A stretch of 64,000 bases of DNA. Origin: CBDCVN01 sp965223045. GTDB lineage: Bacteria > Deinococcota > Deinococci > Deinococcales > Trueperaceae. Below the pieces are notes generated by a model. It worked only from the letters and a program-made list of their open reading frames with translations, did no database searches and was not told the DNA's origin. Below, piece after piece: positions 36,476 to 44,784 of this stretch. The translations under genes and the position numbers were made by a program. The stretch is from positions 2,046,001 to 2,110,000 of the forward strand of contig CBDCVN010000013.1 in NCBI GenBank assembly GCA_965223045.1, in the 5' to 3' direction. Position 1 is the stretch's first letter, and each line of letters starts with the position of its first letter.

Positions 36476-38977
36476 ATGGGTCAGGTTAAAAAGGAAAATG
36501 CTATACCCTTACCACGTTTAGCTGTACGTTTTGAGGGTGATCAAGCAGGGCAAGACAAAGCACGTGAGCTATTAGCTAATATAAATGGTGAAGGACAAGC
36601 TTCTACTTTTGTAAAAGAGGATGAAGATAATCCACTATTTCGCCTTATTGCTAAAAATGATCAGTATCTAGTTATGCGAGCTAGTGATGACAGACCACTA
36701 CTTAAGGCTATTGGAGGGGGCTACACAGATGTTAATGCAGGTAAAGCTATTAGGAATCTTGAACATATAGCCGGGTGGCAACAAAAAGTAGACTTAAGTA
36801 ATCCTGAAAGCAAAATACCTAAAAATGCGGTGCAGATGGTAGCACACTACAAAGACCGAGAATATGTGGATAGCGACTTTACACTTTCCTATGAATATAT
36901 AGATGGTCAGTGGCAACAACCCAAGTTTAAATTAGAATTAAGGCTAGCAGAGGACTATCGCCAACCTCTTTATTGTTCTTTATTGTATTTTAATGGCAAC
37001 GGCAGCTTTTATATTGGTGCTAGCGATCTTTTACAGTCTTATGGAGCTTGGCTTGATCCTATAGGTAAGAAAGAAGAAAAGGCAGGTGCTGTGGTCAAGG
37101 TAATACCTGCTTATGAAGGTGAGGACATACCTGCAAGTGTTGGTGATGAACTTTGGAAACAAGGTGTTACAGAAACTAAAGATATCATCAAGCTAATTAT
37201 AAGTACTGAACCCTTTGGCGCTAGTGCTTTAGAGCAAGATGAGCTTGAAATATGGACTCCTCCTATTGGAACAAAAGAGGCAGAAACAAGAGGTAGCACA
37301 AATGATAAGGGACTTTCCTTTGAAGGAACTCTGAATCAGTATTTTGACTATGCCAGTACTCGAACCATTGGTAGAAAAGCTGAACCTAAACTACACAACG
37401 ATTGGATGAGTAAAAGTATTACCCTAACCACTATAAGACCCCAAGAAAGTGTAGAGTTATCAGCTAAAGAGGCTAGACAAGTATTTGAACAAGTTACTGT
37501 TGAACCTCATCCTAGCCTTAAAGCTAGTCTTAGCCTTGAGAGCAATAACCAACTCAGTCGTAGCTTAGAGCAAAAAGATTTAGAGGGTGCAAGCAGAATG
37601 CAAACTCCTGCTATCCTTACCCAAGATACTGAAGTCAGCCAACCTTTTGTCTTTACTGCTAGTCGTGGTAGCGACGCTGGTTTAAATGTACTTAAGGTAA
37701 AAATTAATAGTAGTAGTGAAAATAGCAACCATACTACAGTAACTCCTGAAAACCCCCTTATTATCACAGTTAATCAATCACTGGCAGAGCATGAGCAAAT
37801 TTTGCCCTACACATTTGATCTAGACACTAAAGAGTATTGGCCTCTTGGTCACGCTAAGCGCTTGGAAGATGGCAGAACTCAAATTCATATAGAGCGCTTG
37901 CCTTCTCCTCAAGGTGATGAAAGAGATCTTATAGGTTCTGTATGGCTCATGTTCCAAAAATTGACTTATGAAACCTTAAACATCAAGAAAGGAACTGCAT
38001 TTTTAGCTATTCCAGAATTCAAAACCAATGTTAATAAGCTTGATGAACTTAAAAAATATAATCACAAGACAGAAGATGTCAAGCAACAAGTTGCTCAGGC
38101 GCAGAATATTGTCTTATTTATTCATGGCATCATTGGTGATACAAGAACAATGGCGGGCAGTCTTACTAGAATAAAGGCACTTGGTCAAAATCCAAGTAGT
38201 AATGGTCAAATTAACAAATATGATCTCATCCTTACTTTTGATTATGAAAACCTCAATACCACTATTCAAGAAAATGCTAAATTACTTAAGCGCAAACTTG
38301 CTGAGGTGGGTCTTGATAGCAATAAGAGTGCAGATAAGTCTTTAACAATAGTGGCTCATTCTATGGGAGGACTGATCTCACGCTGGTTTATTGAAAAGTT
38401 AGATGGTAAAGATATTGTTGAAAAGCTAGTTATGCTAGGTACCCCTAATGGTGGTTCACCTTGGTCAGATGTCGAAAATAATGCTTCAGCAGTAGTAAAA
38501 GGCTGGGCCGATACTACCTTGGCAGTTTTTCTTAATAACCTTACACGCTCACCAGTAAAAACTATTGCTGTGGCTGGGCTCATGAAGCTTCTAGATGCTA
38601 GCGACAATTCTCTTGATCAAATGAATAAAGAGTCTGAGTTTTTAGCTAAACTAGAAGAGAGCCCAGATCCTAACATTCCCTATCACATAATTGTTGGGGA
38701 TACAGCTAAAATAACTTATACAACAAGTGGCAATACCTTACAAAAGCTAGTGCAAAGTTGGGCAAATCGTCTTCAAGCTGCTGTGTTTAAACTACTAACC
38801 AAAAAACTTTTCCAAAAGCCCAATGATATTGCTGTGTCTGTAGAGAGCATTAAGGATGTACCACTCCAACGCTCTCCTAGTCCTGAGGTTGTAGATGTTG
38901 CTTGTCATCATTTGGATTACTTTACAGCTCGAGATGGGCTCGAGGCTTTAGAAGAAGTACTAACTAAACAAGGTTAA
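36476..38977 (+). pseudogene. C-terminal alpha/beta hydrolase part of the giant conflict protein
   Basis: 833 residues as read, but the first 10 come from the IS630 end. Native sequence starts at PLPRLAVRFEGDQAG, a domain that normally follows caspase domains (RLIAKNDQYLVMRASDDRPLL, LEHIAGWQQKVDLSNPES). A middle Ser/Glu-rich region is followed by an alpha/beta hydrolase from about residue 540: IVLFIHGIIGDTR (oxyanion), nucleophile AHSMGGLISRWF, MLGTPNGGSPW, and a late VACHHLDYF with a candidate catalytic His. It resembles DUF7379/PGAP1-like lipases. The reconstructed full protein would have about 1,812 residues. It may be translated alone from the IS-supplied ATG. Confidence 0.83.
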
Positions 38978-39133
38978 AGAATAGTAGGTACTTGAAAGGC
39001 AAATCCTCTTACTTGATTTTGGTTGGGGTGCTCAAGCCAGCACAAAATAACTACCAGATACATTCTCGACTGGAATTACGCAGGGGGAGAAATAAAGTAA
39101 AATAGGGCTCAATCAGAACCAAGGAGCCCTAAG

Positions 39134-40617
39134 ATGAGTCTAACACAAAGAATAGTTAAAGCACTAGAAGCCCTGTTAAAACGCAAGTTGTACCCAAAAA
39201 ACGCCACTTTTGCCTCTAAAAACCCTGTTACCAAAGTCGATATCATGATTTTTTTGCTTTTTTCAAGTAGCCATAGCATATCCTTGACACAGCAAGGTTT
39301 TATTTTTTATAGTATAGCCACTGATGTCTGCTACGATAAATACACATTTTAAAGTCCAGTGTATCCAAACAGGTAAGGCTGTAGGTATAATGCATGGCAT
39401 CCACCTTCGGGATTATGTCCAAGGACACATACAAAAACGTTCAGGATCATTATTAAAGAAATACAAGAAGAATTGGGGAAAAGGTCAGGCACTTGCGAGG
39501 GTAGCTAAAACACTTAACCTGACGGCCAGAAGTGGAATTAGGACTGGTGAAATGTTCATTTGCTGGAACACTGTTCCAAACGGAGGGCAGAAATATGCTC
39601 TAGGCCTGATGGGGGTCAGTGTGTAGCCATTTTTTATAAATTTTAATTTTGCCCTAAAACCTCAAACAGCACGAGATTTTGGGGGTCAAAACCCCTACTT
39701 TTTGATGACAAAATGCGTTAAAAGCAGTTGAAGCAAATGCTTCTTCAGCTATGGCAGATGGAATGGAGTGTTCACACGACACTATCTATAGAGCGTTGTT
39801 AGTAGACTCAATTCTAGCAAAGGTAAGTGAGATAGCTATAGGTTTAAAAATGCTGGTAGGTGAGCTTGAAGGAGGCTACTTGGTTCTTGATGATACAGTA
39901 ATAGCAAGATCAGGAAGAGGTAAAATGTGGTTACCGAAATTACGAGATGGCAATGGACACTATTGCTATGGTTTCGGAATAGTTCTGCTGATCTGGACAG
40001 ATGGTAAAGTTCGAATACCCTTAAAGATAAAACTTTACTTTGGAGAGGTAAGCAAGCAAGAACTAGCATTGGAGTTATTAGCATGGGCAAAAGAAAAAGG
40101 GCTAAAACCTGATTATGTACTATTTGACTCATGGTACGGTTCAAAGAAGATTCTGAAACAGATACATGCCTACAGTTGGTCGTTTGTGACACGACTAAAG
40201 AAGAACAGAGTTCTGCGAGGAAAGCAGTTGAAAAGGCACAGAGGACCCTACTGGACAAAAGTAGGGAAGCTAAGAGGAATGGACTTTGAAGTGAAGATCG
40301 TGAGAAGAGGTAATAAATACTATGTAACAAATGATCTAGAGCTAGAAGACAAAGAGATCATAAGCCATTATAAGGTGAGGCAAGCGATAGAAGAAGTAAT
40401 AAGAGGGTTAAAGCAAGAGCTAGGATGGCAAGGATTCAGATATAGAACAGAACAAACAATAGGAGGGCATTTAGGGTTAGGAGTAATAGCTTATGGCCTT
40501 ATAGAAGTAGCTCGTAGAGAGAACAAGCAGTCATTTTATAGGTACCGTAGGGGACTCATCTCTGGTCGTATTGACCCACCTCTTGACCTTTTGGACTTGC
40601 TCCCTCAAGCTGCGTAA
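39134..40617 (+). pseudogene. IS4/IS701-like transposase, interrupted after codon 16
   Basis: The first 16 codons (MSLTQRIVKALEALLK, 39134-39181) and the rest from 39724 (AVEANASSAMADGMECSHDT...) join in frame once the 536-bp derivative and one TTAAAA are removed, giving about 313 residues. DDE features: YLVLDDTVIARSGRGKM, VLFDSWYGSKKIL and HYKVRQAIEEVIRGLKQELG. It moved the host element. As found it is split, and only an N-terminally shortened product from an internal ATG (39751) could be made. Family assignment between IS4 and IS701 groups is uncertain. Confidence 0.83.
39182..39717 (+). mobile_element. 536-bp deletion derivative of the IS1634-like element
   Basis: The ends CGCAAGTTGTAC (left) and ...GACAAAATGCG (right) match copies A and B, with a 6-bp duplication TTAAAA at 39176-39181 and 39718-39723. 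Internally it joins the first roughly 30 and the last roughly 70 codons of the transposase in one frame (39324-39626, 100 residues: NTHFKVQCIQTGKAVGIMHG ... TVPNGGQKYALGLMGV). It has diverged from the full copies, so it is older. It is a MITE-like non-autonomous element mobilisable only in trans. Confidence 0.9.
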
Positions 40618-40661
40618 TTCCAGTCTCGAGTGAAATCCTATTATTTTGTATAATTATTTGC

Positions 40662-40895
40662 ATGCAACAAATAGAAACACTTATTACTTTGTCTAAAGAA
40701 GTTACAGAGGAAATGAATAAATGGGTTTCTCAATATCAAGACCATTCTGCTTTTATTGAAGAGGCTCTCTGGGCTTTTATGAACAAACAACAGGGCACAA
40801 AATCAGCTAAAGGAGATTTAGATATTATTAATCAGCACGCTGACACTCTTAATGAGGAGGCAGCTGATGTACTTGAGTATCAGGTAAATTTGTGA
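40662..40895 (+). CDS. Probable antitoxin (ribbon-helix-helix-like) of a broken MazF pair
   Basis: 77 residues: ETLITLSKEVTEEMNKWVSQYQDHSAFIEEALWAFM has the strand-helix-helix character of MetJ/Arc-type antitoxins, followed by an acidic tail (DIINQHADTLNEEAADVLEY) that in such proteins neutralises the toxin. The stop codon overlaps the start of a MazF-like reading frame (GTGA, 40892-40895), the standard antitoxin-toxin coupling. The toxin is truncated, so the antitoxin is an orphan. Confidence 0.65.
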   Translation: MQQIETLITLSKEVTEEMNKWVSQYQDHSAFIEEALWAFMNKQQGTKSAKGDLDIINQHADTLNEEAADVLEYQVNL

Positions 40896-40993
40896 GGAGA
40901 GGTGACCTTTACCTAGTCAAGAAACCTTCTTCTCTTGATCCTAAAAAGCAACGTGTTTTTGTGGTTGTAAGCCGCCAAACCTTGCTTGAGTAA
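40892..40993 (+). pseudogene. Truncated MazF/PemK toxin N-terminus
   Basis: From GTG at 40892 the frame reads VRRGDLYLVKKPSSLDP and KKQRVFVVVSRQTLLE, then stops (TAA, 40991-40993). This is the first third of a MazF-type toxin: the RGDLYLV start and RVFVVVSRQ strand are characteristic. The remaining strands with the catalytic residues are absent from the following sequence, so it is a deletion remnant. Too short to be active. Confidence 0.7.
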
Positions 40994-41031
40994 TCAAGAA
41001 ATCACGGAAACACAGAACTTTGGAGTGATTT

Positions 41032-41448
41032 ATGCCAGCTAAAAATCGCTATCATAATATTGTCAAGAACGCTCTTATCAAAGAAGGATGGATTATTACC
41101 CATGACCCTTACACAGTTCATGCAGATGAGGTAAAAATTGACATTGATTTAGGTGCAGAATATTTGCTTGCTGCTGAAAAATCTGAACATAAAATTGCTG
41201 TTGAAATCAAGAGCTTTATTAAACCTTCCCGTCTACATGAATTTCATGCTGTGTTGGGGCAATTTATAAACTACCGTAGGCTTTTACGAAAAAAAGAACC
41301 TAGGCGAGTACTATATCTAGCTGTCCCTGCTGATGTTTACACTACCTTCTTTCAACTGGCCTTTACAAAAGAAGCTGTTAAGGAAAATAAGCTAAAACTT
41401 ATAGCTTACAATTTGCTCGAGGAGGCGATTATTTCATGGCAAGAGTAG
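41032..41448 (+). CDS. xisH: XisH family protein
   Basis: 138 residues matching XisH: YHNIVKNALIKEGWIITHDPYTVHAD, LGAEYLLAAEKSEHKIAVEIKSFIKPS (endonuclease-like Asp/Glu-x-Lys core), EFHAVLGQFINYRRLL and LYLAVPADVYTTFF. XisH was named for a factor that, with XisI, controls excision of the fdxN element in heterocystous cyanobacteria. Homologues are far more widespread than that element and look like a toxin-antitoxin or nuclease module. GGAGTG precedes the ATG. It overlaps xisI by 13 bases. Confidence 0.93.
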   Translation: MPAKNRYHNIVKNALIKEGWIITHDPYTVHADEVKIDIDLGAEYLLAAEKSEHKIAVEIKSFIKPSRLHEFHAVLGQFINYRRLLRKKEPRRVLYLAVPADVYTTFFQLAFTKEAVKENKLKLIAYNLLEEAIISWQE

Positions 41449-41783
41449 AAGAATATGGTTCACACATTAAAAAATTGCTTAACAAGTACGCTAAAACTAT
41501 CCCAAGCAATACAAAAACAATGCAAGAATATGAGATGCAAATTATTGCAGATGAAAAGCATAATCACTATCAGCTTTTAGACGTTGGCTGGGACGGCTAT
41601 CGGCGCATTTTTAATACTATGCTTCACTTAGATATAAAAGATGGAAAAATATGGATACAGCAAGACAACACAGAAGTTGGTATAGCCAATGAACTTGTTG
41701 AAGTAGGAGTGCCCAAAGAAGATATAGTCTTAGCTTTTTATGCTCCTTATAGAAGGCAAGATACTGAGTTTGCTGTTGGTTAG
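41436..41783 (+). CDS. xisI: XisI family protein
   Basis: 115 residues matching XisI: YQLLDVGWDGYRRIFNTMLHLDIKDGKIWIQQDNTE and IANELVEVGVPKEDIVLAFYAPYRRQDTEFAV, a very conserved family. It is encoded directly after xisH with a 13-base overlap, the invariant pair arrangement, implying a complex of the two proteins. No fdxN-type excised element is visible here, so the role is presumably independent of it. Confidence 0.94.
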   Translation: MARVEEYGSHIKKLLNKYAKTIPSNTKTMQEYEMQIIADEKHNHYQLLDVGWDGYRRIFNTMLHLDIKDGKIWIQQDNTEVGIANELVEVGVPKEDIVLAFYAPYRRQDTEFAVG

Positions 41784-41810
41784 TATCTAGTGTTTACAGC
41801 ACATTTTTAT

Positions 41811-41990
41811 GGGGTGCTCGAGCCAACTTTATCGAACTTGGTTGGTGTGCTCGAGCCAACTCCTCAAATCCTAAAAACTTCTAAAATCCAATAGGGCTTT
41901 GTCTATGGGGTTATCTCACTGCCCATGATTTATGCAAATGGGATGCTCGAGCCAACCTCACCAGACTTGGTTGGGGTGCTCGAGCCACTC
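41811..41990. repeat. CTCGAG-centred dispersed repeats (four copies)
   Basis: Four units of the form GGTTGGGGTGCTCGAGCCAAC or a close variant lie near 41811-41827, 41840-41860, 41942-41956 and 41969-41990. Further units occur at 42761-42771, 42797-42808, 43776-43853 and 44701-44751, and a degenerate one at 39021-39041. They match the 3'-terminal coding text of the Rpn-like gene (WLEYTN) read on the minus strand, so they may be multiplied gene ends. Confidence 0.75.
41829..41906 (-). pseudogene. 3' remnant of a second Rpn-like gene
   Basis: On the minus strand this reads IDKALLDFRSF, a stop, then DLRSWLEHTNQVR and a stop. The C-terminus of the neighbouring Rpn-like protein is GKALLDFRVVEDLKGWLEYTN. 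The order and spacing match, so this is the decayed tail of a paralogue whose body is gone. The short length limits confidence. Confidence 0.45.
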
Positions 41991-42050
41991 CAACAACTCC
42001 TCCCAACAACTTTAGAAACTCAATCACACAAGCAACAAATCATTTTGCTG

Positions 42051-42404
42051 TTAAGGTAAAAGGCCTTCTCGCTTTTCCTCTTCATAAAGCCGTTCACTTG
42101 CAAATTGTTTAATAAGTGTTTGATAAGGAATGTCTTTAATTGTTGCTAGTTTATGATAACGTTCCAAATCAGAAGCATAAAACTTGATGTAAACACCTTT
42201 CATTTTTTGTTCTGTTCTTATAGGTGGAGCATCAACATCTTCCTTAGCTTTCTGCCTTTGTTCCTCGCTCCATGTATGTGTATCCCAAAACTTTGCTTCC
42301 TCAGTTTCATTAGCAAAGTCAGGTATTTGTTCATGGCTATAGATTATTGTAAAGCCATCTACTGTTTTTTCAGGCTTGGTTTTTGTAGTAGCTGTGCTTT
42401 TCAT
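42051..42404 (-). CDS. brnA: BrnA-like antitoxin
   Basis: 117 residues. The N-terminal half is acidic (EQIPDFANETEEAKFWDTHTWSEE) and the C-terminal half is a ribbon-helix-helix-like DNA-binding segment (KGVYIKFYASDLERYHKLATIKDIPYQTLIKQFASERLYEEE). This is the CopG/BrnA layout: the RHH domain represses the operon and the other part binds the toxin. Its start overlaps the end of the BrnT gene by 35 bases, and the toxin-first order is usual for BrnTA. Confidence 0.82.
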   Translation of the reverse strand: MKSTATTKTKPEKTVDGFTIIYSHEQIPDFANETEEAKFWDTHTWSEEQRQKAKEDVDAPPIRTEQKMKGVYIKFYASDLERYHKLATIKDIPYQTLIKQFASERLYEEEKREGLLP

Positions 42405-42705
42405 CTTGTGTTGCCTTTCGTGCTGTTATAACTCTATACTTCCTTTGACGTAAGGTATAAACAACAAAAAGTATTCTTTTATCTAAAGTTTCACCAACAA
42501 ATGCTCTACGTTTTTCACCACTTTTGCTATAGGCCTGTTCAGGGAAACGATTTGGATCTTCCAAAGCTTCTTCCGCTTCATAAGGTTCAATATCATGCCT
42601 TGCAATGTGCAAAATGTTGGCTTCATCCCATATATAAATGCTTTCTTCTTGAGCTTGGCTATCAATATAACTTGGTGGATTACCATTACTCTGCTCATTA
42701 TTCAT
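42370..42705 (-). CDS. brnT: BrnT-like toxin
   Basis: About 111 residues from the ATG at 42705 (MNNEQSNGN); an upstream ATG at 42783 runs through non-conserved text and is less likely. BrnT features: WDEANILHIARHDIEPYEAEEALEDPNRF, GEKRRAFVGETLDKRILFVVYTLR and YRVITARKATQDEKHSYY at the end. BrnT is a RelE-fold ribonuclease that inhibits translation. It is paired with BrnA downstream. Confidence 0.86.
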   Translation of the reverse strand: MNNEQSNGNPPSYIDSQAQEESIYIWDEANILHIARHDIEPYEAEEALEDPNRFPEQAYSKSGEKRRAFVGETLDKRILFVVYTLRQRKYRVITARKATQDEKHSYYKNQA

Positions 42706-42785
42706 ATCAATATAGCAAATTATATCCTTTAACATGAGGGCTGCTGGGAGATGGTTTTTGCTCGAGCCAACAAGCCTTGTCAAAT

Positions 42786-43721
42786 TTAGTTAGTGTACTC
42801 GAGCCAACCTTTCAAATCCTCAACAACCCTAAAATCTAATAGAGCTTTACCTAAAGCATCAAGCTGTTTTGTATCCAATTTTTCAATCTGCTCTTTTTGC
42901 TCATAAGACAAATCCCCTAACTTATGTGTAAGTTGCCCAATAACCATAACTGCTTGGCCTTGTTGTATCCCTTGTTCTAATCCCTGTTCTAATCCCTGTT
43001 CTAATCCCTGTTCCATCCAACTAGTTACAATTTCCATCACATCCTCCTGCTGGTTTGGCTTTAATTCTTCAAGCTGTTCTTGAAAATGCTTTTCTTCCTC
43101 TTCATTCAAGCGTAAATATGTGTCTATAAATCCAGATATTAATTGCATTCGTGCAGGGTCAAGCTTCAAAGTAACTAAAAGCCGCAAACACTCTAACTTT
43201 ACTTTAGCACGTTCTTGTTTAGTCATTCCCATTTTTGACATCAAAGCACTAGCTACAGGATTAGGCTTGTTTACAAAATCTCGCCAGTTTAGAGTATTTA
43301 ACTGAATAACCCTGTAGCGAAAATCCAGCACTAACCTATCAGGAAAGTTAATTTTATGATTATCAGGTTCAGGACGTTTAGGTAAATTCTGAGAATAGAT
43401 TACCACGGGGTAAATGGGAAGGTCATACTTTTCATAAAGTCTAGCAAAATAGCGAAACATACGCTTGTCAAAATCTTTCTCTGTTTCAGATTGATGTTCA
43501 ACATGTACTAGAAAACAAGCTTTTTGCTCGAGAAATTTTGCCTCAACAATAAGATCAGTTTCATAGCGTTTGCCAGCAGTGACATCAGTAAAAACTTCCT
43601 TGTCAAGAAAGTTTAAGGAGTTTGTGTCTAGGTAAGGTAAAACTTCAAGTAGAAACAGTTTAACAAAGTCAACAAAGAAAGTAGAGAGTAATTCTTTAAA
43701 AAGCCTGTCATGGTCAATCAT
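42786..43721 (-). CDS. Rpn/PD-(D/E)XK nuclease-like transposase_31 family protein
   Basis: 311 residues. The N-terminal 200 residues match the Rpn (recombination-promoting nuclease)/DUF4351-type proteins: DHDRLFKELLSTFFVDFVKLFL, TDLIVEAKF, FLVHVEHQSETEKDF (nuclease Glu and Gln) and RMFRYFARLYEKYDLPIYPVVIYS. A helical region follows with the repeat MEQGLEQGLEQGLEQGIQQGQ encoded by tandem near-identical 12-base units. The C-terminus is ALLDFRVVEDLKGWLEYTN. In E. coli, Rpn proteins raise RecA-independent recombination and have DNase activity. It sits among toxin-antitoxin genes. Confidence 0.85.
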   Translation of the reverse strand: MIDHDRLFKELLSTFFVDFVKLFLLEVLPYLDTNSLNFLDKEVFTDVTAGKRYETDLIVEAKFLEQKACFLVHVEHQSETEKDFDKRMFRYFARLYEKYDLPIYPVVIYSQNLPKRPEPDNHKINFPDRLVLDFRYRVIQLNTLNWRDFVNKPNPVASALMSKMGMTKQERAKVKLECLRLLVTLKLDPARMQLISGFIDTYLRLNEEEEKHFQEQLEELKPNQQEDVMEIVTSWMEQGLEQGLEQGLEQGIQQGQAVMVIGQLTHKLGDLSYEQKEQIEKLDTKQLDALGKALLDFRVVEDLKGWLEYTN

Positions 43722-43775
43722 GATAATTAGGCTTATTGTATACTATTAAAACCAAGTAAGGTAAATCATGAGTGG

Positions 43776-43853
43776 CCTCGAGCCAACCTAATCGAACTTG
43801 GTTGTAGTGCTCGAGCTAACAGGTCTTATCAAATTTAGTGAGTGTGCTCGAGC
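43776..43853. repeat. CTCGAG-centred repeats upstream of the Phd/VapC pair
   Basis: Three CTCGAG units at 43776-43787, 43800-43820 and 43841-43853 are spaced by about 22-base AT-rich text (such as TTATCAAATTTAGTGAGTGTG) that also recurs at 42771-42797 and 44716-44740. They lie in the gap between the divergent Rpn-like gene and the Phd gene. Confidence 0.7.
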
Positions 43854-43981
43854 TTTTAAAAAGTTGACAAATTACAATTTACAGACTAGACTGACTAGTT
43901 GTTTACATGTTTAAAAGAATCTAAAACTATGCCAGAGAAATTCATAGTAGAAACCAATATTCCCTTTCTGGAGCAAATACA

Positions 43982-44227
43982 ATGAAAAGTACTTGGAAAC
44001 TTCAAGATGCTAAAAGTCAATTTAGCAAGGTTGTTGAAGATGCTCTTAATGAAGGGCCTCAGTATGTAACACGTAGAGGGGAAGAAGCAGTAGTAATTAT
44101 ATCTACCCAAAGGTATAAAAACCTGACTAGCAAAACTAACTTTAAAGATTTCTTGCTGAGTTGTCCAAAGATAAAAGATCTTGAACTCGAGCGCCAAAAA
44201 GACCTCCCAAGAAATATGGAGCTGTGA
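43982..44227 (+). CDS. Phd/YefM-family antitoxin
   Basis: 81 residues with the Phd N-terminal DNA-binding fold: WKLQDAKSQFSKVVEDALNEGPQYVTRRGEEAVVIISTQRY, then a helical toxin-binding tail (FKDFLLSCPKIKDLELERQ). Its TGA overlaps the GTG of the PIN-domain toxin (GTGA). The antitoxin itself appears intact while its partner carries an internal stop. Confidence 0.88.
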   Translation: MKSTWKLQDAKSQFSKVVEDALNEGPQYVTRRGEEAVVIISTQRYKNLTSKTNFKDFLLSCPKIKDLELERQKDLPRNMEL

Positions 44228-44643
44228 ATTACCTTTTAGATACGTGTGTTATTTCAGAATTGACCAAACCTGTTTCTGATGCTCGAGTTACAAACTGATT
44301 AGAGAATATTCCTACTGAAACAATGTTCTTGAGTGTCATAACTATTGGCGAAGTAAGAAAAGGGTTAACTAAGTTACCTGACTCAAAAAAGAAAACAAGT
44401 CTAGAGAGCTGGTTAAGCAGCTTGGTAATGGAATATAGTGATCGTATTCTGCCAATGGATTTGTCTGTGATGGAAAATTGGGGATTTCTGCAAGGAAGAG
44501 CAGAAAAAGCAGGAACTCCTATGTCTTCTCTTGATAGTCTAATTGCTACAACAGCTTATACACATAACCTAATTCTAGTAACTAGAAATGAAAAGGACTT
44601 TGCTCCTAGCCAAGTTCCCATCATTAATCCTTGGAAATCATAG
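44224..44643 (+). pseudogene. VapC-type PIN toxin with an in-frame TGA
   Basis: From GTG 44224 the frame reads NYLLDTCVISELTKPVSDARVTN, then TGA (44296-44298), then continues in the same frame LENIPTETMFLSVITIGEVRKGL to the stop at 44643. PIN proteins usually have Trp-Leu at this site (VxxWL), so a TGG to TGA change explains the stop. The PIN acidic residues Asp (LDTCV), Glu (IGEVRKG) and Asp (SLDSLIATTA) are otherwise present. The C-terminal 106 residues could start at ATG 44323 but lack the first Asp. Likely inactivated ribonuclease. Confidence 0.85.
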
Positions 44644-44700
44644 CTTCTTAAGGCTTGTATACTTTAGGATACCTTGAGCAAATCAACCTAAGTTTGGCTC

Positions 44701-44751
44701 TGGTGCTCGAGCTAACAAGCTTTATTAAATTTAGTTAATGTGCTCGAGCCA
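44701..44751. repeat. CTCGAG-centred repeat pair after VapC
   Basis: Two units, TGGTGCTCGAGCTAACAAG and ATGTGCTCGAGCCACC, separated by the same AT-rich spacer (TTTATTAAATTTAGTTA) seen at 42771-42797. They mark the end of the toxin-antitoxin island before the rhomboid gene. Confidence 0.7.
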
Positions 44752-44784
44752 CCTCAAATTTTATCTACTAAAAAATATGAAAGC

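Larger units (their letters stand above)
34932..36503 (+). mobile_element. IS630-family element (1,572 bp) splitting the caspase-hydrolase gene
   Basis: The terminal inverted repeats start TAGCATTTTCCTTTTTAACC at both ends and match at 25 of 26 positions. They are flanked by TA at 34930-34931 and 36504-36505, the target preference of IS630/Tc1-mariner. Removing the element and one TA fuses the flanking frames without any other change. The element brings in a stop for the upstream part and an ATG (36476) for the downstream part. Confidence 0.95.
39069..40624 (+). mobile_element. IS4/IS701-like element carrying an insertion
   Basis: A perfect 15-bp inverted repeat ACTGGAATTACGCAG is found at 39069-39083 and, inverted, at 40610-40624. 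The flanking CTCG at 39065-39068 and 40625-40628 is a 4-bp target duplication. The right copy continues AG, so the original target was the hexamer CTCGAG. The element is 1,556 bp as found and 1,014 bp after removing the nested derivative and one duplicated hexamer. Confidence 0.88.
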
